A DNA stretch of 64,000 bases from Aquitalea magnusonii (lineage in GTDB: Bacteria; Pseudomonadota; Gammaproteobacteria; Burkholderiales; Chromobacteriaceae): contig NZ_QJKC01000008.1 in assembly GCF_003202035.1 (NCBI RefSeq), positions 1-64,000 on the forward strand, read 5' to 3'. Shown here in pieces: positions 61,491 to 64,000 of the stretch. Position 1 is the first letter of the stretch, and every line of letters starts with the position of its first letter. The notes beneath the pieces are model-generated. The model was not told where the DNA came from. It searched no databases and worked only from the letters and a program-made list of their open reading frames with translations. The translations under genes were made by a program, and so were the position numbers.

Positions 61491-62548
61491 CAGCGGGTCT
61501 CCTTCGCCGGCTTGGATTTGTCCTTGTCCTGCAATTGCAGCAGCGACAGCACGCCGCCATTGCCTGCCTTGCCGGAGGAATCCACCACCACCTTGCTGGC
61601 CTTTTTCAAGACTTCGTCCATGCTGTCCAGATACAGCCGCCAGGCGGTGACATCCTTGGACTGGGCATAGCTCTGGTAAACCGAATCAAAGCGCTTGGCC
61701 TCCCCTTGCGCCAGATTCACCACCTGGCTCTGATAGGCCTGCGCTTCCTGCAGGATGCGGGCGGCATCGCCACGCGCCTTGGGCAGGATATCGTTGCTGT
61801 AAGCCTGGGCTTCGTTGCGCGCGCGTTCCTGGTCGGCACGGGCGCGCTGCACATCATTGAAGGCATCGATCACCGCCGCCGGCGGGTCCACCCGCTGCAA
61901 CTGCACCTGGGTGACGATGATGCCGCTTTCGGCCTCATCCAGCCGGCTTTGCAGCAGGGCGCGGGTTTCTTCGGCCACCTGCTGGCGGCGGTTGGACATC
62001 ACCGCCTGGATCGGCGTACGCGACACCACCTCGCGCATGGCGCTTTCCGCGGCAATGCGCAGCGAGGTTTCCGGATTGTTCACCTTGAACAAAAACTGTC
62101 CGGCATCCTTGATGCGCCAGAACACCGCGCAATCGGCCTCGACGATGTTTTCGTCGCCGGTCAGCATCTGTTTTTCGCGCGGATCGCTGGAGTCGGTGGC
62201 AGCGCCGTCAAACAGATTGGCCAGCTTCAATTGCTTGATCTGGGTGACCTTGGGCAGCAGCACGGTTTCAATCGGCCATGGCAGGTGATAATGCAGCCCG
62301 GGCTGGGTGGTATCCACCCAGCGCCCCAGCCGCAGCACCACGCCCTGCTCGTCCGGCTGCACCTTGTAAATGCCGGCCATGATCCAGCCGCTGGCCAGCA
62401 GGCCGCCCAGCAGCAGCAGGCCCTTGCCGCGCATGCCCATCACATCCAGATAGTAATCCAGCCGCTGCGACCAGCCATGCTGGCGCCCGGCACTGTCCGC
62501 TACCGCGGCCGGAGCGTGTTGTCCGGCTTCGTCTTGTTGCACAGCCAT
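61490..62548 (-). CDS. hflK: HflK, SPFH-domain membrane protein
   Basis: 352 residues from the ATG at 62548 (GAGAGG upstream). One helix (GLLLLGGLLASGWIMAGIYKV), SPFH domain (PDEQGVVLRLGRWVDTTQPGLHYHLPWPIETV), coiled coil (DAFNDVQRARADQERARNEAQAYSNDILP). FtsH modulator. The genomic setting differs from the common hflX-hflK-hflC order; here NRAMP and TerC genes follow. Confidence 0.93.
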   Translation of the reverse strand: MAVQQDEAGQHAPAAVADSAGRQHGWSQRLDYYLDVMGMRGKGLLLLGGLLASGWIMAGIYKVQPDEQGVVLRLGRWVDTTQPGLHYHLPWPIETVLLPKVTQIKQLKLANLFDGAATDSSDPREKQMLTGDENIVEADCAVFWRIKDAGQFLFKVNNPETSLRIAAESAMREVVSRTPIQAVMSNRRQQVAEETRALLQSRLDEAESGIIVTQVQLQRVDPPAAVIDAFNDVQRARADQERARNEAQAYSNDILPKARGDAARILQEAQAYQSQVVNLAQGEAKRFDSVYQSYAQSKDVTAWRLYLDSMDEVLKKASKVVVDSSGKAGNGGVLSLLQLQDKDKSKPAKETR

Positions 62549-62682
62549 GCCTCTCTCACTATTGGGCGACACCCGCCCCCGCTTGCCCGGCAAGCGACCC
62601 GGATGCCGGCCCCTGCCCTGCACCCGTCATTGTCTACAACGCAGCAGGGTTATTGCGGATGACACACCGCCCCTGCCGCGGC

Positions 62683-63249
62683 TCAAAACCAGCTGCTCGC
62701 CGCCAGACCGATACCGCCCAGTGCCGACAACAGCGACACCGCCAGCAGCCAGCGGCGCTGGGTCAGTACCGTGATGGAGGCCATGGCCACGGCAATCTGG
62801 ATCAGCGTCATCGCCAGCGCCATGCGCTCGTGCGGACGCAAGACGCGCTCCGATTCCTCGCTCAGCCTGCGCGACTCTTCCTGCAAGGCTTCCGCTTTTT
62901 TCTGTTGCTCCAGCTTCTGTGTTTCCTGCTTTTGCAGATCAGCCTGGAACTGCGCCTTTTGCGCCGGATCGGTCACCAGCACCAGCGCCAGCTGGTCCAG
63001 ATGCGCCTTGGTCGATTTGGCCTGGTAATAACCCCAGGCATCCGCCGCCTCCGACTGCTTGAGAATGCTCTGATTCTTCAGGAACAGCGCCTCATTCTGC
63101 TTGGCGCCGCTCTGGTAACTGAAAACCGCACCGATGGTCGCCAGAATCGCGGTCAGCAAGGCAATCTTCTGTGCCAGCTGGCCTTTTTCCGCCTCTTCCT
63201 CCAGCAGCTTTTCATGCAGGCCCGCGATTTCGTATTCCTCTTCCGCCAT
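62683..63249 (-). CDS. DUF4337-type membrane protein
   Basis: 188 residues from the ATG at 63249, where GGAGG is 7 nt upstream; ATG at 63255 is too close to it. First helix ~22-45 (KIALLTAILATIGAVFSYQSG), long coiled coil ~95-140 (KAQFQADLQKQETQKLEQQKKAEALQEESRRL), then two C-terminal helices (MALAMTLIQIAVAMASITVL, WLLAVSLLSALGGIGLA). Function unknown. Confidence 0.78.
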   Translation of the reverse strand: MAEEEYEIAGLHEKLLEEEAEKGQLAQKIALLTAILATIGAVFSYQSGAKQNEALFLKNQSILKQSEAADAWGYYQAKSTKAHLDQLALVLVTDPAQKAQFQADLQKQETQKLEQQKKAEALQEESRRLSEESERVLRPHERMALAMTLIQIAVAMASITVLTQRRWLLAVSLLSALGGIGLAASSWF

Positions 63250-63405
63250 CACCATCCCTCCATACTCGACACGACTGCCCGCCAGCAGGCACACAACAGT
63301 CAGATTATTCCGTGGGCATCGTGCCGAATACTCGCCTGACAACAAGGGTTAAACAAGCTAAATTTTGTGCAGATTTTGTATGCGCAGCAGACGATAAACT
63401 GCTGC

Positions 63406-64000
63406 TTAATGCAGTTTTTCCAGCAGCTGGTAGTACCACATGCCCAGCGCCAGCAAGCTCTGCCCCAGCTTGTCCCCCAGCGGCAGCCGTATATGGCGGA
63501 AGTGCTGGAACACATCAAACTGCTCCATGCTGCCGCAAATGGCCCTGGCCATGACCTCGCCCACGATATGCGAGGTGGCCACCCCGTGGCCGGAATAGCC
63601 CTGGGCATACCAGACATTGGGCGACAGCTTGCCCAGCTGTGGAATGCGGTTGATGACGATGCCCATATTGCAGCTCCACTGGTAGTCGATCTTCACTCCC
63701 TTGAGCTGTGGAAAAGTGCGCTCGATGCAGGGCCGCAATTCGGCGGCAATATCACGCGAGGCCCTGCCCGAATAATTGGCACCACCGCCAAACAGCAGCC
63801 GGCCATCGGCCGTCATGCGGTAGTAGTCCAGCACAAAGCGGCAGTCATACACCGCCACATCCAGCGGATTGAGCTGGCGCGCCAGCGCCCCCAGCGGCTC
63901 GGTGGTCACAATGCCGCCCGCGGCAGGGAAAATCATGCCCCCCAGCCTGGCACGCTCCAGCTGATGGTAGACATCGCCCGCCAGCAGCACCTGATCGGCA
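63406..64000 (-). CDS. FAD-dependent oxidoreductase of the DAO family (PuuB-like), N-terminus beyond window
   Basis: The last ~197 residues are visible; the frame is open at the right edge. Features of D-amino-acid-oxidase-type flavoproteins: MLLAGDVYHQLERARLGGMIFP, VLDYYRMTADGRLLFGGGANYSGR, PNVWYAQGYSGHGVATSHIVGEVMA (FAD-binding C-terminal GxSGHG). Closest in style to gamma-glutamylputrescine oxidases, but substrate is unproven. Confidence 0.85.
   Translation of the reverse strand, partial: ADQVLLAGDVYHQLERARLGGMIFPAAGGIVTTEPLGALARQLNPLDVAVYDCRFVLDYYRMTADGRLLFGGGANYSGRASRDIAAELRPCIERTFPQLKGVKIDYQWSCNMGIVINRIPQLGKLSPNVWYAQGYSGHGVATSHIVGEVMARAICGSMEQFDVFQHFRHIRLPLGDKLGQSLLALGMWYYQLLEKLH

Noticed and set aside
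61451-62662. 403-codon plus-strand frame
   Set aside because: Antisense to hflK and hflC, which are clearly coding.

Overview
The window is GC-rich, fully chromosomal in character, and looks like a betaproteobacterium of the order Neisseriales, most likely family Chromobacteriaceae (Chromobacterium, Aquitalea or Vogesella type). This is an inference from gene content and order: a minC-minD-minE-oxyR cluster, an flhB-flhA-flhF-flhG-fliA flagellar block, ubiquinone genes (ubiG, coq7), a phasin, and an rluB with a long basic N-terminal extension. There is no prophage, transposase, CRISPR array or rRNA operon.

Layout. 1-7739 (minus) is the N-terminal ~2,580 residues of a giant filamentous-haemagglutinin-type exoprotein that runs off the left edge and is built from three successive repeat types. 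7754-8554 is a gene-poor gap. 8555-12483 holds two c-di-GMP genes (PAS-GGDEF and HAMP-PAS-PAS-GGDEF-EAL). 12727-14751 is mtaD-ubiG, followed by an unassigned structured region that may encode a small RNA on the minus strand. 15191-17215 carries a GntR regulator and thyA-folA. 17394-24635 is the flagellar export/placement block with a MotA-type stator gene. 24639-26036 is an exonuclease/GIY-YIG fusion, followed by a duplicated tRNA-Arg/tRNA-Glu operon, coq7, ppa, a small exported protein, a LysR gene with a degenerate 6-phosphogluconate-dehydrogenase-like gene, and a phasin.

31163-33919 is minCDE-oxyR. 33980-40255 holds an aminotransferase/MarR divergent pair, greB, a Nudix gene, rluB, scpB and scpA. 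A LysR gene overlapping scpA is divergent from a ctlX-like gene (41250-42242) across a clean inverted repeat. 42322-46903 is a minus-strand housekeeping run (trpS, M50 protease, YciO-type protein, PHP phosphatase, two small genes, NadR-like kinase).

The kinase gene is flanked by an array of seven imperfect 110-165 bp repeats (about 46165-47665), the most unusual element in the window. Beyond it lie an asparaginase, two tandem paralogous exported proteins, and a GntR-controlled ABC importer operon with a HAD phosphatase (50138-55892) that has matching palindromic operators at both divergent starts. The right end holds envelope genes: a periplasmic binding protein, a DUF1615 lipoprotein, TerC, a non-canonical NRAMP, hflK-hflC, a DUF4337 protein and a truncated FAD oxidoreductase.

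Functionally the window joins surface adhesion, c-di-GMP signalling and flagellar assembly with core division, folate/thymidylate, tRNA and chromosome-segregation functions. Names rest on reading translated sequence and recognising motifs; no database search was run.
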